DNA from: Xylona heveae TC161 | Lineage: Eukaryota; Ascomycota; Xylonomycetes; Xylonales; Xylonaceae | Assembly (NCBI RefSeq): GCF_001619985.1 | Contig: NW_017264206.1 | Span: 62,001-126,000, forward strand | Length of the DNA: 64,000 bases | Reading direction: 5' to 3' | Shown: positions 36,901-47,521 of the stretch, piece after piece | Layout: the number at the start of each line of letters is the position of its first letter | Numbering within the stretch: the stretch's first letter is position 1 | Notes under the pieces: model-generated | What the model saw: only the letters and a program-made list of their open reading frames with translations | Databases searched by the model: none | What the model was told of the DNA's origin: nothing | Made by a program: the position numbers and the translations under genes

Positions 36901-37906
36901 GCGGGAAAGACACCTGTTTGAGCAGCAGGGTCTCGTATATGGTTTCGACGCGCTTTATTTCCGAGGAAAGATGGAACTTTAGCGTTTCTTGTTCCGTGTT
37001 CTTCAAGACAGATCCTTCCTGGGGCGGGATGTATGGTAGATCCTCCTGCAGAATCTTGGATAGCGTCTCGAAATAGGAGCGCCAAACCTGCCTCCGTGGT
37101 ATATCAACCCCAGAATTTGGTTCCTCGATGATAGCCAGAGCCTGACCGGGCCTCCCTTCCCACAATTTCGCCCAAGCGCGGAAACCCGACAGCGCTGTGG
37201 ACAAGGCTCCTCTTTCAGCGACGGGTTCTGCAGCGTATTGACCGGAAAGTGTACAGTAACTTGCCAGCAGCTGCTCCGACCAGAAGCGCAGCTGAGCTGA
37301 TTCCGATGTGCGGTACGTTGAGGTCTTTGTTAGAAGCGGAAGACCAGCTTGGAACGCATGAAGTGCGTCTCGGTCACGAGATGCCTTTCGAAGGGACGCG
37401 CCTCGAATGTAGATTCCCTTGATGGCGCAGACTGTTGTCCAACCCCTTATTATCTGCCCACCCGATGTGATTCGATTCCAGGATTCTTCAAAATCGGCTG
37501 GTAGTTGCGCCATGGCCGATTCAGGCTGTTTTAGTACCCAGTAGAGCCATGCCAGGCATGTGCGCGCCTGAAACACATCTTCGGGGTGCTCATTGGCATC
37601 TTCGATGGCGGCGAGAAGCGGCTGAGCTAGCTGGGAGAGATCTGAGGGCGGGGGGGATGTTGCAGAGGTTTTGCGGGAAAAGGATGCAATTTGACTTTCT
37701 GAGTTCGCCGTAAGTACGAGGCCTATTTTCATTACGGTCAGCGAATATTCAGCAGGTTGGGCGTAATAACACCGACATTTCCTATGTGGCGCATGTTTTG
37801 CTACTTTCCGCGCCAGCTCCGGGATATTGTGCCACTGGCCATCACAGCGAGCAACGTCAAGCTGATGGATATACCGAGACGCCTTTTCGGTTTCGTGATG
37901 CTGCAT
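33987..37906 (-). CDS. YPP1: Ypp1/TTC7-like TPR protein (Rhf1)
   Basis: Scaffold that, with Efr3, brings the phosphatidylinositol 4-kinase Stt4 to the plasma membrane. In Aspergilli the homologue is often named filamentation protein Rhf1. Exons 37777-37906, 36764-37722, 34638-36689 and 33987-34547 give 1233 aa. The N-terminal ARCDGQWHNIPELARKVAKHAPHRK matches the family start, and TPR-like helix pairs run through most of the chain. A disordered insert rich in Ser, Lys and His (HHHHH; about 690-880) sits before the C-terminal TPRs (AWFALATAHELSGQIEKAKSVLWW). The start at 37906 was chosen because upstream in-frame sequence has no ATG. The gene lies head to head with Rix1. Confidence 0.87.
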
Positions 37907-38389
37907 TGGCCCGTCAGTAAATTCCCCTGCTATCACTGTACAAGTAACCCGAACGACAGAGAGACAGTACACTCATGTTTGCCAATTTCCCTCTTTGGCG
38001 GAGGACGGTGTTTACGCTGATCTAGAAACGACAAAAGTTGAGGCAGAACCATTAACACATGTTGCATGGAACCTGTCAAATTAGAGACTTGTTGCAGCAA
38101 TCTCGACAATTATATTATTCAACGTGAAAAAGGGGAACTGGCCGCGCAAGTTGAGGGCGCAGTGTGGTCTAATGACGACGATGGCGGAGGTTCCAATCAC
38201 CGACCATTTTTAGTTTTCGAGATCCCTTTTTTTTCGGTTTGGCCATTTCACCTCAAAGTGCAAAAAGTTTCATTCTTCAACAACATTTGAAGATTTCGAC
38301 AGGAAATCTTTCTAGCGCAATAGCGCAAATCTGTTTATCTTCTCCCTCGGCGACTGCATTGAACTGTTCGTCAAAATTCTGTGCTCGCC
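37907..38389. promoter_or_regulatory. divergent promoter of Ypp1 and Rix1 genes
   Basis: 483 bp between two start codons pointing apart. A T9 run lies at about 38227. No TATA box is seen, as expected for housekeeping genes. Confidence 0.55.
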
Positions 38390-41055
38390 ATGCAGTCGCA
38401 TTCTTCAAACGCTGCTCCTCTGAGAGCACTCACGCACCGACTCTCTTCCATACCAACGAAGCAATTGCCCCAGACCTTGCCTCGACTCATACCCATTCTG
38501 ATCAGTTGCAAGCCGATATTATCTGCTCCGGCAAGCCATTCGCAGGGCCGGGATGCTTCTGAGGCCGCGGTTCTCACGCACAAGTTCAAGACGCAACTTA
38601 CGACGCTCTTGTCCGGAAAATCGCCCGAGGGGAGATGGACGGCCGTAGTATTGATCAAAGGGACAGTGGATATTGGTGGCTGGGAGATTCTACGTGCTTG
38701 TGAACCTTGGGTACGAGGTTTACTGGGAGTTTTGTCGGTATGTTTTTCACCAATGTCCTAATTGCGAAGAAGAAACCGGCCTGGACTAACTCTGCCCATA
38801 GAAACCCGACCCTCCTACGACCAAGCAGATATGCATTGTGACCTTGACCAAGATCTTCCTCCTAACACACGAGTACCCGACATTGATTCGAGAAATCACG
38901 ACGCCTTCGCTGCAGCCGTTTGTGACCTCGAGTCTCAACCTCATCGCAAAAGTAGCCACGACAGGGGACAACAGCGCTCTGATCGATACCATATTGAACG
39001 CCTTTTGCAGGCTTCTGCCGCGTCATCCGAACAGTTTCCGCTCCTTTGCAGCGCAAATCCAGACTTCTCTTCTCCCTCTAATTGCGCCGACCCCTTCAAG
39101 CCACACCGCAGATGGCGGCAGATCGGTCGCGCAGTCTACCTCTGAGGTTGCTCGGCGCGTATTCGTCTCTCTTCATCATTGTGCGCCTAAGAATACTTCT
39201 GGTCCAGAATGGGGAAATGCGCTCAGGGCCGTTCTAACTAACGTGCACTGCACTGCGGACCAAGTTTTCAGATCGGTCATTGAAGACTGGGAACCAGCAG
39301 GAGAACCGCTCAGTCGCGGAGCGAACCCCAAAACATTGAGCGAAGTCGTTAGCGATTTTGGATCTGACCCTATGAATCTACCCAAATGGGTAGGAATAGA
39401 TGCCGGCGTGGAGAGACTTGCAGGCCTCTTGGGAACTGTGAAAGCGTTCCTACTCACTCCCACATCCTCCGCAATCAACCTCCCTATCGGGTTAATCATG
39501 GACACCCTGGCTCGAATCTTTGCCATTGCTGCCCCCAGCAGTACAGGCAGCGATCACTCTACCATCCGATTTAACCCACAAATCGAGAGAATCGAGCGTG
39601 ACGGATTACTCGCCGGCCTGCCTCATGTCCACGTCTCATGCATGGAGATTCTAATGGCCATGACTGATCGACTCGAGAAAGCCTTTGGGCCAATGGTACA
39701 AGGCTGCGTGGAACAATTATGCTGGATTTACCAAGCCGAAAGATGGAGCAGGTTTGTGATCCTCTCACTCTCCCCAACTTCCTCTCTTTCTTATTAGCAC
39801 CGCAACTCACATGATATACAGTGACATTCGAACATCAACGTACACTCTCCTCGCCAAGCTCCTCCAAACAGGCGGTCCTGCTTTCAAGAAGAGCACAGTA
39901 TCATCACTCTCCAAGATCATTCTTGCCTGCTGCGACGACCTCCTTCCTCCCGCCGAACCCACCACTCCAGCTCAAGACACATCTGGATCTAAAAAGGGCA
40001 AAGGCAACGCCGCCAAGAACATGACAATTGTCAACGCAGATAAATTCCTGACGCCAGCTACGCACCAACAACAAGAATACGCATCCAAGACATCCATCGG
40101 CCTCGCTGGCTTGACTGCTGCCGCTTCACACCTACTCCCCATCCTTCTCACCCATCTACCCACCCACCTTGTTCCCTTCCCCGTGCGGACCAAGATTGAC
40201 CGTACCGCCATTCTCCTCCGGCACGAAGAAGCCATGTACGCGAGCGTTCTGAACCCGCCTCCCACGCGCAAGGGAGCCAAGACAGCTAGTAGCATCTTGC
40301 CGCTCCTTGCCCGCGCGTATCCGACAAACATGGACGTCGAGGCACTCATCCGGCCGCGCATGCCTGTCATTCGCACCTTACAAGGCGAACCGGGCGAGAG
40401 CGACGAAACCGGTGACGGTGCCGGGGCTGAAGCCGATGGGGATGAAGAAATGGAATCCGGCTCCGCGGGAGGCAAATCCACCGACGCAATCCAAAAGATC
40501 AATGCCCAAGCAACCAATGCATACCTCGCCGCCGCCAACAACGCCCAACAAGACGAGAGCACTAAATCAAATTACCGGCGAGAACCTACTCCTACGCCAT
40601 CAGAAACACGAGCCGAAGCCGTTGCCGCCGCCGCCATCACCTCAGAGCGGTCTTCCGCCACGACGGAAACACCCGCAGCGAAATCACCGGCCGCTTCTAC
40701 CTCGTTGAATAATGTGCCTGGTCTATATCCTGACGCTGCAGAGGGTAAGTCCACCAAGCGACCTTTTGCGCCAGAAGTTTCGCCTGAACGTCCAGAAGCT
40801 TCCGTTGCTACTCCAATTAGTAGTCGTATCACTGGTGGTAGCGGCGATACCAACAAGAAACCTCGTATCGAAGTCGCTCCCGCTCCTGTCCTCGTCCGCG
40901 ATGCGTCTTCCGAGCATGTTGCTACTGTTCCCGCAGGCGAAGTTCCTGGCGCGAAACAGGCCGCGACTACTGGTGACGATGTCGACGACGACGACGATGA
41001 TGATTTCGAGATACCCGAGCTTGTTATGGATGCAGATACGGATGAGGATGAATAA
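38390..41055 (+). CDS. RIX1: pre-rRNA processing protein Rix1 (Ipi2)
   Basis: Nuclear scaffold of the Rix1-Ipi1-Ipi3 complex, which acts in ITS2 processing and pre-60S remodelling with Rea1/Mdn1. Exons 38390-38737, 38802-39751 and 39822-41055 give 843 aa. The N-terminal helical Rix1 domain (about 10-430) contains WTAVVLIKGTVDIGGWEILR and the repeated helical segments after it. The C-terminal 300 residues are low-complexity, rich in Ala/Ser/Thr/Pro, with a bipartite-like basic patch (NKKPRIE) and an acidic end (DDDDDDDFEIPELVMDADTDEDE in shortened view), typical of this family. An in-frame CTG/GTG upstream is ignored; ATG 38390 is the first. Confidence 0.9.
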
Positions 41056-41515
41056 ATCAAAGGATATATGTGTCTGATCATTTTATATGTATAGTATACA
41101 ATATGCTATAGTAATGGATATACTATCCTCAACCCCCACTATGAAAAATACATTGAAATGCACATCCCCCGTGAAACATCGTGTCAAATATAGTGTCAAA
41201 CAAGAGAAAGTCTTGCATCAATCGATTGACCCTCACGTTGAGGAATGAAGGTCTTGCATGCAGCTCGATCATACAAGGAATAAAGATTGCCCCGGAATCT
41301 CACCATCCCCACGCTATGAACCGCTACCTTGAATACAAGCTTCTGAGCAAAAATCCGGAGTATAAACCACTGAAACTAATTTCTCAGATAATCGATCAGG
41401 CTAACCTTCCATCCGATCCCCGAGCATGTTAAACACCCAGGCTACGGACATTTAAACTTGTTGACTGCTAGCCAAATATACTTGTTTTCCCATTATACTT
41501 GACGACCATTCTTTT
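41056..41515. other. intergenic, no gene seen
   Basis: Shared 3' region of two convergent genes, A+T-rich near 41090-41130. Nothing else supported. Confidence 0.5.
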
Positions 41516-42513
41516 CTAAGAATACTTCGCCCGCTCTTCACGAGCGACATCTTCAACGTTTCTGGCGTATAGCCATTCAAACATCTCGGCGAGCGAGCGC
41601 AGTTCGGCTTTTCTAGCTTCGGCCTCTGCAATGCCCGCTTTCCTTGCTTCTTTAGTGCCGGCGTCTTGGGCCTTCTCGGCCTTTTCTTGTGCCTTTCCTT
41701 GCTCAAAGGCAAAGAGCACGGCAAATTCCTTCCCGGTCTCGTGGGCTGCCTCGTTTCGCGCCTCTATTTGCTGCTTTAGAAGCACTGTCAGCATTTGAAT
41801 GTTTTTCTGAATCGGAGAACGTTGCGTACCTTGTCCAGGCTCTTCAGGACGTCGAGACACTGGTGTTTCAATCCAGCTCTCTGTAAATCGTTGGACTTCA
41901 GCGTCTTTACATACTCGGCCCATCGATCTGAGGAGTGACCGTCGTGAGACCGCCCCGCCGCTGCCTTCTTCTTCCCCCCTTTGGACGTGGACAGCTCCGT
42001 CTTCAATTTCTTGGCCACCTCTACTAGGAGGTTGGCGGCAGAGACTGAAAATCTGACACCCTCGCTGTACTTGACATACTCCAGATGCCAGACAGTCTTC
42101 GCCGCTTTGGCCATGGTGGCATCGTGACCCTCGACATTTGCCGCGAGCTTCTCGTATGCAGCTTGTAGCAATTCGAGAGAGGTATTTTGTTCCTCCGCCT
42201 ATCTGATGTCAATATTATCATTTACATGCTTGCAACGCCACTCACCTTTTGCAATTCCACGCCCTCTTTTTTTCATGAGTTTCAGGTCCTGTCCTTTCAT
42301 CTCCACCCTGTTCTTGATACGATCCAGGGGGAGCGCGGATACTCGAGCATGGTAATCCGTCATTGATTTCTCGGACTCGAGTGGTCGCGGGTCCAGGCGT
42401 ACTGATTTGACCGCTGTATAAGAGGTGGCGTCTCCGGTCTTATCTTTCAGAACGTCCAATGTGGCTGGGCACCAGAGATAATTTTCCGGGTTCTCCGAGC
42501 CTTTTGATGACAT
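41516..42513 (-). CDS. coiled-coil hypothetical protein, frame break possible
   Basis: Not recognised. The model has three exons, 42246-42513, 41830-42198 and 41516-41773, with good GT-AG introns of 47 and 56 nt, about 297 aa. The last two exons join cleanly (SLDK|QQIEARNEAAHE). Exon 1 has 268 nt and reaches exon 2 one base out of frame. Within it a run of seven A (coding strand, 42267-42273) is the likely cause: with six A, KKEGVELQK continues straight into AEEQNTSLELL. The predicted protein is mostly helical, with a basic patch GGKKKAAAG and a Glu/Ala/Lys-rich C-terminal coiled coil. Sequencing error, a real indel allele or an unseen splice site are all possible. Confidence 0.6.
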
Positions 42514-44797
42514 TCAGCAGCCTAGGAATAGTTTAGTAGAGAAAAGTTCAATTTCTAAACGCAAACAGGCAACATGTTTAAAAACAGGCGAGGGCAACGT
42601 GCCAATATTTCGTGATAAGAAAACAACACGTATGCCATTCTCCTACATCATCCACATGAGCTTCAGCGCTTTCGCCACCTCCTTCTCATTCAAATACGTG
42701 TTGGTATGTTTGAATGTAGTAGTGTTCAAATTAGGACCAGCGGCACTCATTCCTCGTCGTGTATTATCTGTTTCACACGCATTTCTATTTTGTATAAGTT
42801 TTTCAGGTCAACGAGACCGCAGGATGCTCGCGAAGTAACCTCAATGGTTCGGTTTGGAAGTTGACCGTGGCATCGGTACTACTTTCCAGCAGGTAAAGGT
42901 TTCCCACTGCACTTCCCCGGCAGTATGCGGGTGGAAGGAAAGACCAACAATTGGCGTAGTCAAAGCTGACACAGAAACACGTGTTTTAATCTGGATCTCT
43001 AACAGAAAAATTTTACCCATCGCTCCTGCTTCGTTTGGAACGGACTAGAGAAATACATTCCGTAGAGCAAGTCAAGAACGTAAAGGGTCTACGGTTATTA
43101 TATGCAAGTCTTTTTACCCGTGAAATTCTGTAGATTGCAGAGAGAATACCATAATGAATCGGATTCGAGGGTAATACAGCCAGTTATGAATTCGGTAGGT
43201 GAAGTCTTCATTCGTATACACCATATTTACCAACTCCATTGCCCACAAAGCCTGCTATCTTGCTCTTGACTATTCATCGTGCGTAAGCAATGAAGATATT
43301 CAGTGAGACAAAGTGATTTGCCCCGAGGCAATCACTTCTCATGAAGTAATTATTTACTCAACCTCTTGTGAAGCGTACTTCGGCGTTTCCACGCTACGAT
43401 ATCCCGTCAATACTTTTGAAGGAAGGTTCCATCATGTGCGGTGGCACGGGCCCCCAAAATTTTCGGAGAAACTGCCAGCAAGACGCAGCTTCACATACCA
43501 GATCATGAGAACCTCTATACGTCCCGACAGCATATTGAACTTCAGCATGCGTGATTCATACAGCAGAAAACAGAGTAATATTAGTGTATCAAGAAGCTGC
43601 CATCAAGCTGTCGCTATTGCTGAATCAAATGGTCAGGATGGTGACAGGCATGAGGCAATTGAGCACAAGAGATAATCGGCGCCTCTGACGAGGTTTTAGC
43701 AAGATTCTACTTAAACGAATGAAGAGCATTGTACACCTTATCATTTTTGGATATAGAAGAGCAAGTTACTTTCACTAGCCGGAAGTAGAGCACTTCAGAT
43801 ATGCACGAGACAAAAGCAGCTGAGGTCGTTCAGCTGAGGCCGTTAAGCAAGGGTCCGCACTCTCTTCTGTTTTAGGTTATTGGACAGGGTATGAGATGGT
43901 AACTAACAGTTAAGCTACAGCGGCAGTGGCGCCACTATCTGCTTAGAAGTTAGATCTGCCGCTGTCGCCAGTTCGCGCAAAGTTGCCGCCGTTCCCGTAA
44001 GGCTCGGCTATTACCGGCCTAACGGCATCTAAAATGCCCAAATTTCAGGGGCCCATCGGGGTCTTACAACGGACGATTGGCGAGACATAGAAAGGAATAA
44101 CACAGCACAGTATTGCCAAATGTTCTCAAATTCCTCTTCGGCGGCATGATCCTATCTCTTGTTTCAGAATGATCTCTATTCCAGGTTGGAGCTTGTTTCG
44201 TACGGGAGCATACTGTGATGGATCATCTGAAACACACTTGAGCATCAGCAATATCATGGTCTGACGTAGCGGCATCAATCTACCCTCTCAGGGGCTTCAC
44301 TATATAGTGACGTTGGTCGCCTATCGATTTATTTCTGCTAATTATTTACGCATATCCCCGCAAAACGATCTCTATTTTGGTCCCCACTCCACCATTCAAG
44401 CATTTCTCCATATGCTGCACGAGACGATCCTTTGCTGATGCCGTCCGGCTGAACTGGGGGGCATCCCAGCCGTTGGCCCTGTCATCGGCCAGGCTCTGTT
44501 CTCACCAGAAAATGTTATGGCCGCGAATTGACAAATCCAGGCCGATTCGATGATGATTCGTGGCTGATCCGAACATCTATTGCGTGGATCTTGTAAACTC
44601 ATGCCGTCGAAGGGTAACTATGAGCAGAAACGACCTCAGGAGTGAGCAATTTGCTGCAGCAACTGGACACCTCAACGCTGCTGAAAATGTAGCAATGGCG
44701 CAATGGTTTTTACCAGGACGACAATATAAAGCAGCCCGATTTGACCTTCAAGAATCCAAATATTCAATCTTTAGACTTCAAACCAGCGAGCTACAAG
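42514..44797. other. 2.3-kb intergenic region
   Basis: No convincing gene. It has a 14-bp tandem duplication at 43817-43844 (CAGCTGAGGtCGTT), a perfect 12-bp palindrome at 43925-43936, and a TATA-like box (TATAAAG, 44725-44731) about 70 nt before the protease start. Confidence 0.5.
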
Positions 44798-46726
44798 ATG
44801 TGGCACTCCACTCCTTACTCGCAAAGCCGCTTTGCTTTGCTTTTCCATCTTTTCTTTGCTCTTTATCTTTCTCTCACAGCTGCGCTGCCTCTGTCTTCAG
44901 ACAGTTCTCCTTCATTTCACAACATATCTGACCCCCATACGCCTCCAGCGAATCTGACCAAAGTTCCTCTCGTTTATAACCCCAAATATGAAAAAAACGG
45001 CACAAAGTCCTATGTCTCTCTCTTGACAAAGTGTATGCCCTCTATTACGCCTTGGAGGCTTTGTGATTCAAACTAAACTTTTACGCAGACAGCTTTGCGC
45101 CAACCAAAGAGGGCCCATACTTTATCACCGACCAAGTCAACGAACAAGGCAAACATGGCGTGCTCAAAAAGGTTGGCGGTCGCGCCCAGGTTCGCAGAAA
45201 TGTCCTACGGAAGAGACAGGACAATGGCCAGGCCGGTGAAGTTCCTGCGGAAGACCAGCAGAATGATAGCATGTATCTCGCGCCGGTGAAAATTGGTACA
45301 CCTGGACAGAAATTCATGCTGGACTTTGATACCGGTTCTGCCGATCTCTGGGTACGCCTGCCGAGCGCTTTTGATTCGACTTGAAAATGGGCTAATGAAT
45401 CAATAGGTGTGGTCTACGGAGCTCCCTAGCTCACTTCAGTCTCAAAGCTCCAAACACAGAATCTTTAACCCTGACAAGTCTAGCACCTATAAGAATATGG
45501 ATGGATACACTTGGAAGATTCAGTACGGCGACTCGTCATCAGCCTCTGGTACTGTTGGAACAGACAATGTCAACCTTGGCGGTTTGGTCGTCAAGAACCA
45601 GGGCATCGAGCTGGCCAGCCAACTTTCTCAACAATTTGCGCAGGGCGTTGGTGATGGTCTTCTCGGCTTGGCCTTCGGCTCTATCAACACTGTTCGACCT
45701 CACCCTGTAAAGACCCCAGTCGAGAACATGATTGAACAAAAGGAAATTCCCCCGTCCGCGGAACTCTTCACCGCCAAACTTAGCTCCTACCGGGACAATG
45801 AAGATTCCTTTTACACCTTTGGCTATATTGATCAGGACACGGTTAAGGCTTCAGGCCAGGATGTCTATTACACGCCCGTCGACAACTCTCAGGGCTTTTG
45901 GATGTTTGGCTCTGGCTCGGCCACGGTTAACGGCAAGACTATCAACCGTAGCGGCAACACCGCTATTGCGGACACCGGAACCACACTGGCCCTCATTGAC
46001 GACAACACCTGTGAAGCCATTTACAATGCTATTCCCGGCGCGAAATACGACCAGACTCAGCAGGGCTATACTTTCCCAAAGAGCACTTCAGCCGATAAGC
46101 TTCCCACAGTTAGCTTTGCCGTTGGTGGCAAGCAATTTTATGTTCAGGTACGAGAATGACGCTTTGCTGCTATCAAGTGTGGCCTGCTGACCATTTTAAC
46201 AGAAGGAGGATCTTGCCTTTGCTGATATTGGTAACGGTTACGTCTATGGAGGCATTCAGTCGCGCGGAAGCATGTCCTTTGACATTCTTGGTGACACGTT
46301 TTTGAAGAGCATCTATGCTGTAAGTCTCTCCGTACCATAGACTTGTGCTTTAAGTCTTATGCATATTAATATGGCTTTTAGATTTTTGACCAGGGAAACA
46401 CCCGCTTTGGGGCAGTCCAGCGCGGTAGCTCTCCTGGTGGCGGCGATGGCGGTGATGGCGGGGACGGTGGTGACGGTGGTGACGGTGGCGACGGTGGCGA
46501 CGGTGGCGATGGTGGTGATGATGGCAATGACCCATGGTGGGACCCCTTTGGGGATGATCCATTTGGCTGGGGTAACGACGGCGACGACGGTGACAATGGC
46601 AATGGCAATGACCCGTGGTGGGACCCCTTTGGTTGGGGCAATGATGGCGGCGATGATTGTGATGATGACCCTTTTGGCTGGCTTGATCCTCACAATTGGG
46701 ATGCTACTCGCAAGAATCAGGAGTAG
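44798..46726 (+). CDS. pepsin-like aspartic protease with Gly/Asp-rich tail
   Basis: Secreted A1-family endopeptidase. Exons 44798-45032, 45089-45351, 45407-46147, 46203-46319 and 46382-46726 give 566 aa. A signal peptide (hydrophobic run [20 protein letters not shown]) leads into a propeptide with a dibasic LRKRQ maturation site. The two catalytic Asp are 159 ([10 protein letters not shown]) and 355 (IADTGTTLA). The flap YGDSSSASG and C-terminal [18 protein letters not shown] are canonical. What is odd is the last 100 residues: a (Gly-Gly-Asp)n run, then acidic aromatic blocks with DPWWDPFG twice. There is no GPI signal. The upstream in-frame TTG is not used as start. Confidence 0.92.
46430..46725 (+). 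repeat. GGTGAC minisatellite coding a protease tail
   Basis: Degenerate GGTGGCGAC/GATGGCGGT units at about 46434-46530 encode Gly-Gly-Asp repeats. They are followed by two copies of a segment encoding DPWWDPFG (about 46530-46560 and 46611-46635). The frame stays open to the protease stop codon, which argues for selection on the tail. Confidence 0.75.
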
Positions 46727-46944
46727 ATGTAGATTACCGTTTGCAGTCATTGTTTGCCTGCCGCTGAAGCAGTGCAAGATTCAGCAGTGGCGGTGTCAAA
46801 TGACATGGAGGACATGATTACTATTGTTCTCCGTGCAAACCAGGAAAATAGAAAAACGAAAAATAGGTGGATGACAATACAAATAGTGGTACAAGGAATA
46901 ACTCAAATACCACACAATTTCCACCAAAAAAGGGCAAAAAGTTA

Positions 46945-47054
46945 TGCGTCGACCGGAATCGAACCTGGGCTTCGTCGATGGCAACGACGAATTTCACCAT
47001 AATTCGCCTCAAATAAAAAGCGTTGATGGTTTAGTGGTAATAAACCATCAACGC
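46945..47054 (-). pseudogene. scrambled tRNA-Gly(GCC) copy
   Basis: On the minus strand the 3' two-thirds of tRNA-Gly lies at 46945-46999, with several base changes and one missing base against the intact copies. At 47020-47054 the first 14 bases of the tRNA occur as a perfect inverted repeat (arms 47020-47033 and 47041-47054, loop GTGGTAA). Read on the minus strand this is a tRNA gene broken by about 40 bases that include an inverted copy of its own 5' end. It cannot fold as a tRNA. Confidence 0.8.
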
Positions 47055-47521
47055 CACTTGCTGAGTAAGCACGTCTAAAATAATTCACTATATTCTACTT
47101 CAGAGCACTTGCAATATATTCCTTTCGTTGATGTTAATAAGAATCGTGAAATTTAATGTATTTTATGTACCATCACGTCCTAATTGCGAATTGAAAATAA
47201 TACAAAGAGGGCTTTTGAAGGAAAAACCACTCATGGTGCTACAGACTAGACAGAGTGAAATGACCTGTGAAGTACAATACGATGCCTCATTCACCCCATC
47301 ATTCGCTGACGGTCCATGTAAAATTTTATGTTGATGGTAAATTGTATCCTGAAATTTCTAACGGAAAAAATGGGTGATGAATAATCCAAAAAAAGAGTTT
47401 CATGCATGTTTGAAGTTCCGGGGTCTGCGTGTACCCGTACACTGTGCTATCATAAAACATCTCTACAACATTCTGTTGCTTTTTACAACAAAACTCTCTG
47501 TTACGCCGCGAAATGCAACAT
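47055..47521. other. intergenic, no gene seen
   Basis: A+T-rich, between the tRNA fragment and the kinase-like gene. Nothing supported. Confidence 0.5.

Noticed and set aside
39972-40562. 196-residue minus-strand ORF
   Set aside because: Antisense shadow of the third Rix1 exon.
46821-47012. ORF with VKFVVAIDE recurring near 55174 and 60625
   Set aside because: The repeated peptide is the tRNA-Gly sequence read as protein, not a gene family.
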